Source of the DNA: Antarctobacter aquimaris
Lineage (GTDB): Bacteria; Pseudomonadota; Alphaproteobacteria; Rhodobacterales; Rhodobacteraceae
DNA: 64,000 nucleotides
Assembly (NCBI RefSeq): GCF_900184945.1
Contig: NZ_FXYF01000002.1
Location: 1 to 64,000 of the forward strand
Reading direction: 5' to 3'
Shown here: piece after piece, positions 17,601 through 27,324 of the stretch
Layout of the letters: every line of letters starts with the position of its first letter
Numbering within the stretch: position 1 is the first letter of the stretch
The notes under the pieces: generated by a model
The model's input: only the letters and a program-made list of their open reading frames with translations
The model's database searches: none
Told to the model about the DNA's origin: nothing
Position numbers and translations under genes: made by a program

Positions 17601-17674
17601 ACTGCTCGATAGGTTTCTTGCCTGTATGAAACCTGCCTCAATAACTGAACCCCGGCTTCGGCCGGGGTTTTTTT
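17601..17674 (+). ncRNA. Candidate small RNA with two stem-loops
   Basis: Between the divergent substrate-binding protein gene and bdhA there is a self-contained unit with no open frame. It has a promoter-like sequence, a 7-bp stem (AGGTTTC 17611-17617 with GAAACCT 17628-17634), a short single-stranded linker, and a strong intrinsic terminator (17648-17674). The terminator cannot serve either neighbouring gene, because the left one points away and the right one starts later. It may instead be the 5' leader attenuator of bdhA. I do not recognise it as a named RNA. Confidence 0.5.
17648..17674 (+). terminator. Intrinsic terminator
   Basis: Perfect 9-bp stem AACCCCGGC / GCCGGGGTT with loop TTCG, followed by a T run (17670-17674). 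It is a textbook Rho-independent terminator on the plus strand, ~170 bp before bdhA. Confidence 0.85.
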
Positions 17675-17844
17675 GTGCCGTGTGATCGGGCTGTCCCCGC
17701 GACACAAGGCCTGCCTGCGGCCTGCGCGGGAATCTGCCGAGGGATGACGCGTTTTTCTGCACCTGCGCGCCATTGTGCAGGTGCATGAGGCCGCATCCGG
17801 CCTTATGCTGCACCTGCAAAACAACATGGATATCGGGAGCAGAC

Positions 17845-18618
17845 ATGTCGCTTCAGGGCAAGACCGCCGTCATCACGGGATCGAATTCGGGGATCGGGCT
17901 GGGCATCGCGCAGGCGCTGGCCAAGGCCGGCGCCTCGGTGGTGATCAATTCCTTCACCGACCGCGACGAGGACCACGCGCTGGCGCGCAAGATCGCCGAA
18001 GAACACGGCGTCACCGCGCGCTACATCAAGGCGGACATGTCCAAGGGCCACGAGTGCCGCGCGCTGATCGAACAGGCCGGCGCCTGCGACATCCTGGTGA
18101 ACAACGCCGGGATCCAGCACGTCGCCTCGATCGACACATTCCCGGTCGACAAATGGGACGCGATCATCGCGATCAACCTGAGTTCGGCCTTTCACACCAC
18201 GGCGGCCGCGCTGCCGATGATGCGCACCGCGGGCTGGGGCAGGGTGGTCAACATCGCCTCGGCGCACGGGCTGACCGCCTCGCCCTACAAGAGCGCCTAC
18301 ATCGCCGCCAAGCACGGCGTCGTCGGGCTGACCAAGACCACCGCGCTGGAAACCGCCGAGGAGCCGATCACCGCCAACGCGATCTGCCCGGGCTACGTTC
18401 TGACCCCGCTGGTCGAGGCGCAGATCCCGGACACCATGAAGAAATACGACATGGACCGCGAGACGGTGATCCGCGAGGTCATGCTGGCGCGCCAGCCCTC
18501 CAAGCAGTTTGCCACGGTGGAGCAGATGGGCGGCACCACGGTGTTCCTGTGTTCGGACGCGGCGGCGCAGATCACCGGCACCACGATCAGCGTCGACGGC
18601 GGCTGGACCGCGCTGTGA
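17845..18618 (+). CDS. bdhA: 3-hydroxybutyrate dehydrogenase
   Basis: 257-aa short-chain dehydrogenase. NAD-binding TGSNSGIG (residues ~11-18), NNAGIQHV, catalytic Ser in NIASAHG, Tyr/Lys in SAYIAAKHG, and the C-terminal SVDGGWTAL typical of D-beta-hydroxybutyrate dehydrogenases. The enzyme oxidises (R)-3-hydroxybutyrate to acetoacetate in the breakdown of polyhydroxybutyrate. Start at 17845 (MSLQGKTAV) follows GGGAGC. It overlaps the next gene by GTGA, and a patatin-like gene completes the operon. ATP-independent, cytoplasmic. Confidence 0.93.
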   Translation: MSLQGKTAVITGSNSGIGLGIAQALAKAGASVVINSFTDRDEDHALARKIAEEHGVTARYIKADMSKGHECRALIEQAGACDILVNNAGIQHVASIDTFPVDKWDAIIAINLSSAFHTTAAALPMMRTAGWGRVVNIASAHGLTASPYKSAYIAAKHGVVGLTKTTALETAEEPITANAICPGYVLTPLVEAQIPDTMKKYDMDRETVIREVMLARQPSKQFATVEQMGGTTVFLCSDAAAQITGTTISVDGGWTAL

Positions 18619-18956
18619 GCGATGAACCGGAGGCCGGGCGCGACCGGCTGGAGATCGACAACATGTACCTCTGCGGCTCGCGTCTGACGCGGGTCAGCCT
18701 CAAGGATTCGTTCATCGGGGACGCGCACCTGATGGGGGCCGAGTTCAACGACGTGAACGCCGCGGGCGTGACGTTCGAGAATGCCAACCTCAGCGGCGCG
18801 CGGTTTCGCAACGTCAACCTGTCCGGGGCGACGATCGAGGCGGCGACGCTGAAGGGCCTGAGCATCCGCCACGCGGATCTGGAGGGCATGACCATCGACG
18901 GCATCCCGGTCAGCGACTTGCTGGCCGCCTATCGGGCGCAGCAGAGCGATGGCTGA
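18615..18956 (+). CDS. Pentapeptide-repeat protein
   Basis: 113 aa. About ten consecutive A(N/D)LxG-like pentapeptides (GAEFNDVNAAGVTFENANLS, then RNVNLSGATIEA and so on) predict a short right-handed beta-helix. GTG at 18615 overlaps the bdhA stop (GTGA), making translational coupling likely; an ATG at 18662 would drop the acidic leader. It overlaps the patatin gene by 8 bp. Its function is unknown, but the tight coupling hints at a role with hydroxybutyrate or granule metabolism. Confidence 0.8.
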   Translation: MSDEPEAGRDRLEIDNMYLCGSRLTRVSLKDSFIGDAHLMGAEFNDVNAAGVTFENANLSGARFRNVNLSGATIEAATLKGLSIRHADLEGMTIDGIPVSDLLAAYRAQQSDG

Positions 18957-19989
18957 CCGGGTGCGCATCAACCTCGCTCTCCAGGGCGGCGGCGCGCATG
19001 GCGCCTTTACCTGGGGCGTGCTGGACCGGCTGCTGGAGGACGAGGACCTGGAGATCGCCGCGATCTCGGGCACCTCGGCGGGGGCCCTGAACGGGGCGGC
19101 GGTGAAGGCCGGGCTGGTGCAGGGCGGGCCGGAGGCGGCGCGCGAGATGCTGGACTGGGTCTGGCGGCAGATCGGCGCGCTCGAGGACGCGGCCCTGCCC
19201 GAGTGGCTGCACGCCTGGCTGCCGCGACCGGACTGGGTGAGCAGGAGCCTGGAGTATTCGCTGCCCTACGCGGTGGGCGATGCGGTGGGGCGCATGGTGT
19301 CGCCCTATGCCTGGGGGCCGCTGTATCGCAACCCGCTGGAGCGGGTGGTGGAGCGGCTGGATTTCGACAAGGTCTGCGCGAAAACCGGACCGGAGCTGTT
19401 CGTTTGCGCCACCCAGGTGCGCGACGGCAAGATCCGCATCTTCGAGGGGGACCGGATCACCACGCAGGCGATCCTGGCCTCGGCCTGCCTGCCGACGCTG
19501 TTCCAGGCGGTCGAGCTGGAGGACCCGCAGACCGGCAAGATCGAGGCGTTCTGGGACGGCGGCTATACCGGCAACCCGGCCTTGTTCCCGCTGTTCGCGC
19601 GGCATCTGCCCGATGACCTGGTGGTGGTGAACATCAACCCGCTGTTGCGGGACAAGCTGCCCTCAAGCCCGCCGGAGATCCAGAACCGGATCAACGAGAT
19701 CAGCTTCAACTCGTCGCTGCTGCGCGAGTTGCGGGCGATCGAGTTCGTCCAGCGGTTGCTGCGGTCCGGCGCGCTTCAGCCCGGCACGATGAAGGATGTG
19801 CGGGTCCACATGATCGCCGACGACGCGCTGATGAACGCGCTGTCGGTGGCGACAAAGGTGGTGCCGGTGCCGTCGGTGCTGGCACAGCTGAAGGCGGCCG
19901 GGCGGGTGGCGGCGCAGGGGTTCCTGGACGCCAACAAGGCGGAAATCGGCGTGCGCCAGACGGCGGACCTGCGGACGATGTTCAACTGA
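18949..19989 (+). CDS. Patatin-like phospholipase / acyl hydrolase
   Basis: 346 aa. Oxyanion loop GGGAHGAF at residues ~13-20, nucleophile elbow GTSAG (~42-46), and the catalytic Asp in WDGGYTGNP (~200) form the Ser-Asp dyad of patatins. It is typical of the group found next to bdhA in Rhodobacterales and probably cytoplasmic (no signal peptide). In this context it could hydrolyse polyhydroxybutyrate or act on lipid at granule surfaces. The substrate is inferred from neighbours only. Confidence 0.88.
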   Translation: MADRVRINLALQGGGAHGAFTWGVLDRLLEDEDLEIAAISGTSAGALNGAAVKAGLVQGGPEAAREMLDWVWRQIGALEDAALPEWLHAWLPRPDWVSRSLEYSLPYAVGDAVGRMVSPYAWGPLYRNPLERVVERLDFDKVCAKTGPELFVCATQVRDGKIRIFEGDRITTQAILASACLPTLFQAVELEDPQTGKIEAFWDGGYTGNPALFPLFARHLPDDLVVVNINPLLRDKLPSSPPEIQNRINEISFNSSLLRELRAIEFVQRLLRSGALQPGTMKDVRVHMIADDALMNALSVATKVVPVPSVLAQLKAAGRVAAQGFLDANKAEIGVRQTADLRTMFN

Positions 19990-19999
19990 CGGGGCCGGC

Positions 20000-20785
20000 T
20001 CAGGACGCCTTGCGGAACTGCGCGTCCAGCGCCTGCTTGGCGTCCTGCCCGTTGGGGTAGACCAGCCCGGCCGAGATCACCAGCTTGGCCGCGTCCTCCA
20101 GCGTCATGTCCAGTTCGATCACGTCCGACTGCGGCAGGTACAGCAAAAAGCCCGAGGTCGGGTTCGGCGTGGTCGGCACGAAGATCGACAACAGCTGCTC
20201 GTCTATTCCGGCGCGGGCGGCGATTTCGCCCCTGGCCGGGGTCGAGATGAAGCCGATGACCCAGATCCCCCTGCGTGGATACTCGATCAGGCAGGCCTTT
20301 TCAAAGCTGCGCTCGCTCTGGGCAAAAATCGTCTCGGCCAGTTGCTTCAGCCCCGAATAGATCGACCGCACCACCGGCGTGCGCTGCACGACCCCTTCGG
20401 CAAAGGAGATCAGCGAACGGCCGATCAACCCCTTGGCGACCCAGCCGACCGCGATGGTGAACAGCAGGAAGACCACGACGCCCAGCCCGCGCACGTTGAT
20501 TTCCAGCCGCCCGTCGTTGTTGCTGTCGAGGATCTCGAACAGCCAGGGGATGCGCGGCCCGTCCGGGCCCATCATCCAGCGATTGAGCAGGGCGTTGGGC
20601 TGGTAGGCGTCGGGCACGAACGGCCAGACAAAGCCATCGACCCAGCCGACCACGGTCCAGATCAGCCAGATCGTCAGCCCGACCGGCGCGATCACCACGA
20701 TCCCCGTCAGGAACGAATTGCGCAGGCGGGCCAGCAGGCCCGGCCGCTTGGGCGCGGCGGTCTCTGTGTCGAAAGGTGTGGTCAT
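20000..20785 (-). CDS. DUF502 membrane protein
   Basis: 261 aa. Two hydrophobic segments (about 25-50, SFLTGIVVIAPVGLTIWLIW, and about 98-118, VVFLLFTIAVGWVAKGL) and a conserved cytoplasmic tail (RTPVVRSIYSGLKQL, then VFVPTTPNPTSGFLLYLP) identify the DUF502 family. Plant relatives are implicated in cytokinin-receptor (LCV/COV) membrane traits; bacterial function is unknown. It is convergent with the patatin gene (10 bp apart) and upstream of psuG on the same strand. Start ATG at 20783-20785. Confidence 0.85.
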   Translation of the reverse strand: MTTPFDTETAAPKRPGLLARLRNSFLTGIVVIAPVGLTIWLIWTVVGWVDGFVWPFVPDAYQPNALLNRWMMGPDGPRIPWLFEILDSNNDGRLEINVRGLGVVVFLLFTIAVGWVAKGLIGRSLISFAEGVVQRTPVVRSIYSGLKQLAETIFAQSERSFEKACLIEYPRRGIWVIGFISTPARGEIAARAGIDEQLLSIFVPTTPNPTSGFLLYLPQSDVIELDMTLEDAAKLVISAGLVYPNGQDAKQALDAQFRKAS

Positions 20786-20863
20786 CGTGCGTCCCGTGGC
20801 GATTGCCTCGAAAGTAGGCGCTGGCGGCGGGTACTACAATGGCTCGCTGGGGTTTCGCGCGGC

Positions 20864-21778
20864 TCAGGCGGGCAGGGCGCTCAATTCCTGCGCGATGCCG
20901 GCGGCCAGTCGCGCGTTGTTCAGCACCAGCGCGATGTTCGCGGTCAGCGAGCGGCCCTCGGTCAGCTCGTAGATGCGTTGCAGCAGGTAGGGCGTCAGCG
21001 CCTTGCCGGAAATGCCGTGCTTTTCTGCGTCGCGGGTGGCCTCGGCGATGACCGGGGCCAGGGTGGCGCGCGGGATCTCGGCCTCCACCGGGATCGGGTT
21101 GGCGATCAGCTGGCCGCCGGGCAGGCCAAGCCGGGCGCGCATACGGTGAGCTTCGGCGATCTCCCGGGGTGTGTCGGCGCGCAGCGGCGCGCGCAGCCCG
21201 GCCTCGCGGGACCAGAAGGCCGGCAGATGGTCCTGGCCGTAGGCGATCACCGGAACACCCAGGGTTTCCAGCACCTCCAGCGTCTTGGGCAGGTCGAGGA
21301 TGGCCTTGGCTCCGGCGGCGACCACCGTCACCGCTGTCTGCGCCAGTTCCTGCAAATCGGCCGAGATGTCGAAGGAGGATTCGGCGCCGCGATGCACGCC
21401 GCCGATGCCGCCGGTGGCGAAACATTCGATCCCCGCAAGGCGGGCGGCGATCATGGTGGCGGCGACGGTGGTGGCGCCGGTGCCGCCGCGTGCCATGCAC
21501 ACGGCCATGTCGGCGCGCGACAGCTTGGCCACGTGTTTGGACTGCGCCAGGGCCACCAATTGGTCATCCTCCAGCCCGACGTGCAGTCGCCCGCCGATCA
21601 CCGCGATGGTGGCGGGGGTGGCGCCCTGGGCGCGCACGGTCGCCTCTACCTCGCGCGCGACCTCCAGGTTCTGTGGCCAGGGCATGCCATGGGTGACGAT
21701 GGTGCTTTCCAGCGCGACGACGGGCTTGCCCGCGTCTAGGGCCTGGATCACGGCGGCGGAACGGCTGAGCAGGGTCAT
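20864..21778 (-). CDS. psuG: Pseudouridine-5'-phosphate glycosidase
   Basis: 304 aa, full length. Conserved ALESTIVTHGMPWPQN near the N terminus, ARGGTGATTVAATM, FATGGIGGVHRG, and LTPYLLQRIYELTEGRSL are diagnostic of PsuG. It cleaves the C-C bond of pseudouridine 5'-phosphate to uracil and ribose 5-phosphate with a catalytic Lys and Mn2+. Overlaps the upstream kinase gene by 4 bp, so the two steps of pseudouridine catabolism are coupled. Confidence 0.95.
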   Translation of the reverse strand: MTLLSRSAAVIQALDAGKPVVALESTIVTHGMPWPQNLEVAREVEATVRAQGATPATIAVIGGRLHVGLEDDQLVALAQSKHVAKLSRADMAVCMARGGTGATTVAATMIAARLAGIECFATGGIGGVHRGAESSFDISADLQELAQTAVTVVAAGAKAILDLPKTLEVLETLGVPVIAYGQDHLPAFWSREAGLRAPLRADTPREIAEAHRMRARLGLPGGQLIANPIPVEAEIPRATLAPVIAEATRDAEKHGISGKALTPYLLQRIYELTEGRSLTANIALVLNNARLAAGIAQELSALPA

Positions 21779-22665
21779 GGGGTCTCTCCGGAAACAAAGT
21801 CGGCGGCGGCGCGCAGGGCGTGGTGCAGCGCGTCAGGGCGGGCGGCACCGCCGCGTTCGGCGACGATATGCGCCGCCATGAAGGTATCTCCCGCGCCGGT
21901 GACGCGGCGCAGGGTGACGGCGGGAGGGGAGTCGGTAAAGGCTTCGTTGCCGTCGGCGTCGCAGCAGGCGCCCGCGCCATCGGTGACCAGCGCGCGCTGC
22001 GCCCCGACCGCGACAAGCCGCTGCGCCGCCTCGGTCGCGTTGGCAAAGCGGGCACCGCAAAGCAGGCCGGCCTCTTCGAGATTGACATACAGCGTGCCGC
22101 GCCCTTGCCGGACAAAGGGATCGAGGCGCAACGCCTTGCCGGGGCTGGCCGGCGCGATGCGCAGGTCGGCGGCGGCAAAGGCCGGGCTTTGCGCGATGTC
22201 GGCCAGAAGTGCCGCGGTCAGGTTGCCGTCCAGCGCGATCATCCCGGCATAGGGGGCCTGCGGGCTGCCCAGCGGCCCGCGGGTCAGCGGCGTCAGGATG
22301 CGGTCGCCGGCCGACTCCAGCGAATGCGCATCTGCGATGGCGGCGATCAGCCCGTTGGGCGCCTCGATCGCCATGTAGACATCGGTCGGCAGGTCGCCGG
22401 CGCGCGTCACATGCGACGTGTCCAGCCCCAGGCGGGCGCATTCGGCCAGCAGCGCCGTGCCCTCCACGTCCTGCCCGACGACCGACAGCAGCGCGGGCCG
22501 AAGGCCCAGCCGAGCCAAGGTCATGGCAATGTTCAGCGCGACGCCGCCGGGAATCCGGGTGATGCGGCCCGGCATGTCGTTGCCCGCCACCATCGGCGTG
22601 GCGCAACGGCCGATGATGTCCCAGAGGACGGAGCCGATGCAGAGAATGTCGGGTGTGTCGGACAT
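21775..22665 (-). CDS. psuK: PfkB-family kinase, probable pseudouridine kinase
   Basis: 296 aa ribokinase-fold kinase: IPGGVALNIAMTLARLG near the N terminus and VTGAGDTFMAA at the C terminus, the latter carrying the catalytic Asp. It is immediately upstream of and overlapping psuG, so it should phosphorylate pseudouridine at the 5' position. Specificity is from context; other nucleoside or sugar substrates are possible. Start ATG 22663-22665. Confidence 0.88.
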   Translation of the reverse strand: MSDTPDILCIGSVLWDIIGRCATPMVAGNDMPGRITRIPGGVALNIAMTLARLGLRPALLSVVGQDVEGTALLAECARLGLDTSHVTRAGDLPTDVYMAIEAPNGLIAAIADAHSLESAGDRILTPLTRGPLGSPQAPYAGMIALDGNLTAALLADIAQSPAFAAADLRIAPASPGKALRLDPFVRQGRGTLYVNLEEAGLLCGARFANATEAAQRLVAVGAQRALVTDGAGACCDADGNEAFTDSPPAVTLRRVTGAGDTFMAAHIVAERGGAARPDALHHALRAAADFVSGETP

Positions 22666-22718
22666 GACGCCCGTTTTGGCGCGGGACGCCCGCCCGTGCA
22701 AGCCGCAATACGCAGGGT

Positions 22719-23609
22719 TCAGCGCGGCAGCATGTCGTCGTCGTCCGAATGTTGCGCCAGCCAGTCGCGGAACGCGGTCAGCGCGGGCGGGGCCGGGCGG
22801 TCGGCCGGCCAGACCAGGTAGTAGGCGCCCAGGCTGACCGGCGCCGCGCCGTGCACCGGGCGCAGGGTGCCGGCGGCGCGTTCGGCGGTGCTGAGGTAGT
22901 CGGGCAGCAAAGCCACGCCAAGGCCGTGCAGCGCGGCCTGGAGGATCGCGGTGAACTGGTCGAAGGTCGGGCCGGGCAGCGGTCCCGGGGTCAGGCCCTG
23001 CGCGGTGAACCAGCGCGCCCAGGCGTCGGGCCTTGTCTGGATGTGCAAGAGCGGCAGGCGGCGCAGCGCGTCCAGCGTCAGCGGCGCATCGGGCACCAAT
23101 GACGGCGCTGCCAGCGGCCGCACCGTTTCGGTCATCAGCCGCAGACGGTGCGTGTCCGGCCAATCCGCTGCGCCGAAATGTAGAGCAGCATCAAACGGTT
23201 CGGCGGCAAAGTTGAACGGCCGCAGCCGCGTCGTCATGTTCAGCGTCACCTCGGGGTGGCGCTGGGTGAAATCGGGCAGGCGCGGCACCAGCCAGCGCAT
23301 GCCAAAGCTGGGCAGGATCGCCAGGTTCAGCGCGCCGCCCGACGGATCCAGCCGCAGCGCCATCGCCGCCTCGGTCAGGCGGTCCAGTGTCTCGCGCACC
23401 GCGGCGGCAAAGCTCCGTGCCTGAGGTGTGAGCCGCAAGGCCCTGTTTCCACGCAGGAAAAGCGCCACGCCCAGCTGTTCTTCGAGAGTCTTGAGCTGGC
23501 GCGAGACGGCGCTTTGCGTCAGGTTCATTTCCTCGGCCACGGCGGTGGCGCTGCCCAGCCGGTCCAGCGCCTCGAGCGCGCGCAGGGCGGGAAGGGGTGG
23601 CAGATGCAT
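22719..23609 (-). CDS. LysR-family regulator (GcvA/GcdR-like)
   Basis: 296 aa. N-terminal winged HTH (LPALRALEALDRLGSATAVA, AVSRQLKTLEEQLG) and a substrate-binding domain (AEPFDAALHFG, LLPDYLS). It is divergent from glutaryl-CoA dehydrogenase with ~90 bp between, the arrangement in which such a regulator (GcdR-type) activates gcdH. The effector, possibly glutarate or glutaryl-CoA, is inferred from the neighbour. Confidence 0.85.
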   Translation of the reverse strand: MHLPPLPALRALEALDRLGSATAVAEEMNLTQSAVSRQLKTLEEQLGVALFLRGNRALRLTPQARSFAAAVRETLDRLTEAAMALRLDPSGGALNLAILPSFGMRWLVPRLPDFTQRHPEVTLNMTTRLRPFNFAAEPFDAALHFGAADWPDTHRLRLMTETVRPLAAPSLVPDAPLTLDALRRLPLLHIQTRPDAWARWFTAQGLTPGPLPGPTFDQFTAILQAALHGLGVALLPDYLSTAERAAGTLRPVHGAAPVSLGAYYLVWPADRPAPPALTAFRDWLAQHSDDDDMLPR

Positions 23610-23699
23610 GACGATCCCTCATGAATTCCTGCGATAATGTCGTTTTTCCATTCCGCTTGTGCAAGCTATACTGCGCCCAACCTTCAACAGGAGCGCGAC

Positions 23700-24932
<1,233 letters not shown>

Positions 24933-24948
24933 CGCCGTTGCGCCGGAA

Positions 24949-24974
24949 GGGGCGTATTTTCAAAGAGAAGAAAC
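24949..24974 (+). repeat. Partial member of the dispersed GC-rich intergenic repeat
   Basis: GGGGCGTATTTT followed by CAAAGAGAAGAAAC resembles the 3' end of the element at 48899-48964 (GGGATATTTTCGGCCAGAAG). The CGCTGCCCCC part is missing here. Confidence 0.4.
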
Positions 24975-24978
24975 CAGG

Positions 24979-24999
24979 GGCCGGGCGAAATGCCCGGCC
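24979..24999 (+). terminator. Hairpin after gcdH, possible terminator
   Basis: Perfect 8-bp stem GGCCGGGC / GCCCGGCC with loop GAAAT, about 50 nt past the gcdH stop. There is no T run, so intrinsic termination would be weak. Confidence 0.4.
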
Positions 25000-25175
25000 T
25001 CCGTTGCACGGGCAAGGCATGTTCGTAAATCTTATAATCAGTATTATGTAAATTAAAGCACTATCCGAACGGATGGGCCTGTCGCCCTTTGCACCCCTGG
25101 GCTGGCCGGTCGCGGCGTTGCCCTATGGGCCGAAGCGCAGGATAGATCGGCCGCAGGTTCACCCAGGAAACGTGC

Positions 25176-25460
25176 ATGTCATCCAATCTCACCACCTGTG
25201 CCCTTGCGGCGGTTTTTGTGCTTTCGCTTGGGCTTGGCGGTGGAGCCGCATGGATCATGCAGGCCGCGCCGGTCCAGGCGGCCGCGGCGCCGGCCCGGGG
25301 CTGCGCGGCGAACGCTCCGGCGCTCGATTGTCCCTGCGCGGCGCAAAGGACGCGGCATATCCTCGACGCCGCTTCGCCACGCATTCCCGGCCTGCGCTAC
25401 GCCTCCGCCTGGGACCTGGCCGAGTCGCAGCGTCCCCCGGCCTGCCGACAGCGGTTCTGA
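25176..25460 (+). CDS. Small exported protein, hypothetical
   Basis: 94 aa. A hydrophobic N terminus (TTCALAAVFVLSLGLGGGAAW) ending in an Ala-rich stretch looks like a signal peptide or anchor. The rest contains four cysteines in a short span (GCAANAPALDCPCAAQ, then PACRQRF). I know no matching family. Codon bias fits the genome, and the gene starts after a relatively AT-rich promoter-like stretch (25025-25060). It could be a chance frame, hence moderate confidence. Confidence 0.42.
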   Translation: MSSNLTTCALAAVFVLSLGLGGGAAWIMQAAPVQAAAAPARGCAANAPALDCPCAAQRTRHILDAASPRIPGLRYASAWDLAESQRPPACRQRF

Positions 25461-25572
25461 TCCGCGCGGCGCTGGCGCAACGATGGCCCGGAAATCCGGC
25501 GCCGCGGCCGCTGCGTGCTGGACAGCGCACGGCAAGCCCCTCTAGGCGTTGGCAAACACCCGGAGACCGCGC

Positions 25573-26016
25573 ATGCCCTCGATCCTTGTCCTCAACGGCC
25601 CCAACCTGAACCTGCTGGGCACCCGCCAGCCCGAGATCTACGGCCGCACCACGCTGGCCGATGTCGAGCAGATGTGCCGCAGCCATGGTGCTGCGCGCGG
25701 CGTAGAGGTGCATTGCGCCCAGTCCAACCACGAAGGCGCGCTGGTCACCCATATCCACGAGGCGCGCGGCGTGCATGCCGGGCTGATCCTGAACGCGGGC
25801 GCCTATACCCACACCTCCGTCGCGCTGATGGACGCGATCAAGGGCACCGAAATGCCCACGGTCGAACTGCACCTGTCCAACGTGCACGCCCGCGAAAGCT
25901 TTCGCCACCACTCCTATATCAGCCCTGTCGCAATCGGGGTCATAGCGGGATTTGGCGCAAACGGGTATAAGTTGGCCATTGACGCCCTTCTGGGCCATCT
26001 GGAGACCCCGCGATGA
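25573..26016 (+). CDS. aroQ: 3-dehydroquinate dehydratase, type II
   Basis: 147 aa. [21 protein letters not shown] carries the catalytic Tyr region, followed by the active-site Asn/His segments [12 protein letters not shown] and VELHLSN. It performs the third step of the shikimate pathway (3-dehydroquinate to 3-dehydroshikimate) and forms dodecamers. Start ATG at 25573 ([10 protein letters not shown]), the usual N terminus. The stop overlaps the start of the LuxR-type gene (ATGA). Confidence 0.95.
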   Translation: MPSILVLNGPNLNLLGTRQPEIYGRTTLADVEQMCRSHGAARGVEVHCAQSNHEGALVTHIHEARGVHAGLILNAGAYTHTSVALMDAIKGTEMPTVELHLSNVHARESFRHHSYISPVAIGVIAGFGANGYKLAIDALLGHLETPR

Positions 26017-26777
26017 CACCAGAGATGAGAGACGACCTGATCGGTCTGACCAATACCGAAAGCGTGCAGGAGCTGTGGGAACGGCACTGCCAGCGCATGG
26101 AACAATACGGTTTCGATCGGCTGCTCTACGGCTTTACCCGGTTCCTGACGGCAACTTCGTTCGGCGATCCGAATGACTTCATCGTGCTGACGAACCACAC
26201 GCCTGCCTACCGCAAGGGCTTTGTCGAGGACGGGCTGTACCGCCACGCGCCGATGGTTCGCTGGGCGCTGGAGAACGCGGGGCATTGCAGCTGGCGCGCG
26301 CTGGCCGAGCAGATCAACAAGGGCACGCTGGACGACAAGGCGCAGAAGGTCGTGGCCTTCAACCTTCAACACAAGGTGCACGCCGGTTACACGATCAGCT
26401 TCAAGTCGGTGTCGCACCGCGCCAAGGGGGCGATCTCGCTCACCACGCGGCCGGAGATGACGCAGGACGACGCGGATGCAATCTGGGCCAAGCACGGGCA
26501 GGACATCGTGCTGCTGAACAACGTGGTCCACCTCAAGATCCTCACCCTGCCCCTGCCCCTCACCAACCAGAAGCTGACCCCGCGCCAGCGCGAGGCGCTG
26601 GAATGGGTGGGTGATGGCAAGACCATGCAGGACATCGCCCAGATCATGGGGCTGACCCAGGCGACGATCGAAAAGCATCTGCGACTCGCCCGCGAGACGC
26701 TGAACGTGGAGACCACGGCGCAGGCCGTGGCCAAAGCGGCCTTTCACAACCAAATGTACATTCTCGAAGCACAATAG
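26013..26777 (+). CDS. LuxR-family regulator with autoinducer-binding domain
   Basis: 254 aa. N-terminal autoinducer-binding-like domain (about 15-170) and C-terminal LuxR HTH ([36 protein letters not shown]). In AHL receptors an Asp-Pro pair contacts the ligand; here the corresponding stretch reads YRHAPMVRW, with Ala in place of Asp, so a classical acyl-homoserine lactone may not be bound. No luxI gene is in the window, making it a LuxR solo. It overlaps aroQ by ATGA and is probably co-transcribed with it. Confidence 0.85.
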   Translation: MTPEMRDDLIGLTNTESVQELWERHCQRMEQYGFDRLLYGFTRFLTATSFGDPNDFIVLTNHTPAYRKGFVEDGLYRHAPMVRWALENAGHCSWRALAEQINKGTLDDKAQKVVAFNLQHKVHAGYTISFKSVSHRAKGAISLTTRPEMTQDDADAIWAKHGQDIVLLNNVVHLKILTLPLPLTNQKLTPRQREALEWVGDGKTMQDIAQIMGLTQATIEKHLRLARETLNVETTAQAVAKAAFHNQMYILEAQ

Positions 26778-27262
26778 CCCGCCGGCGAAGAAATCTCTTG
26801 GCTCAGCGAAGGGGGTATTCCGTTCACGGTTGCGTGAATTCTGCGCAATTTTCCGGCTTTTATCCTTTGGTCCGGAATACCGGACTTCCTTTACGAAGGG
26901 TTAATTGCGATTGTGAGCGTGTTCCGTGAGTGGTGGCTTTGGCCATGGAACGCAGGAGACGCACCCCGGGTATTTTTCGGGCCAGGTGTTTCCTCCGGTG
27001 CAAGCCGGACGCTGGTTCGGCGGTGCAATTCTCGCACCGCCGGCCAGCACCTTTCGGGGTCCCTGGATCTCATCCCCAATGTCTCGACCGGGGGCCCCGA
27101 ATTCCGCCTTGCGGCAGGGTCCGCCTTGGCGGGAACGCCTCAGACGATATTCGGGCCGATAGTAGCCGCTTGGCCTGACCCCGCAAGGCATGACCGCGCC
27201 ACCTACCCTTTTGCTCCATTTCCCGCCGATCGCGCGGCGCAGCGCCTTGCATGGCGGCCACG
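26778..27262. other. Intergenic region between the LuxR gene and tsf
   Basis: About 485 bp with no gene I can support. Short open frames on both strands lack domains and consistent codon bias. It holds an inverted repeat GTCCGG-AATA-CCGGAC (26870-26885) shortly after the LuxR stop, possibly a weak terminator, and a 9-bp GC hairpin (CGGCGGTGC / GCACCGCCG, about 27021-27045) without a T run. Confidence 0.5.
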
Positions 27263-27292
27263 AAAAACGCTCCGGAGTTGCCCCCGGAGCGT
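27263..27292 (-). terminator. Intrinsic terminator of rpsB-tsf
   Basis: On the minus strand ACGCTCCGG and CCGGAGCGT form a perfect 9-bp stem with an 8-nt loop, followed by TTTTTC. It lies ~30 nt past the tsf stop, the expected end of the operon. Confidence 0.88.
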
Positions 27293-27324
27293 CCAGTCCT
27301 GTTGACAGCAAGAGGCGCAGAGTG

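Noticed and set aside
26913-27305. Open frames of 78-130 codons between the LuxR gene and tsf
   Set aside because: Three frames overlap the same DNA, none has a motif or matching codon bias, and the terminator of tsf lies inside the longest.
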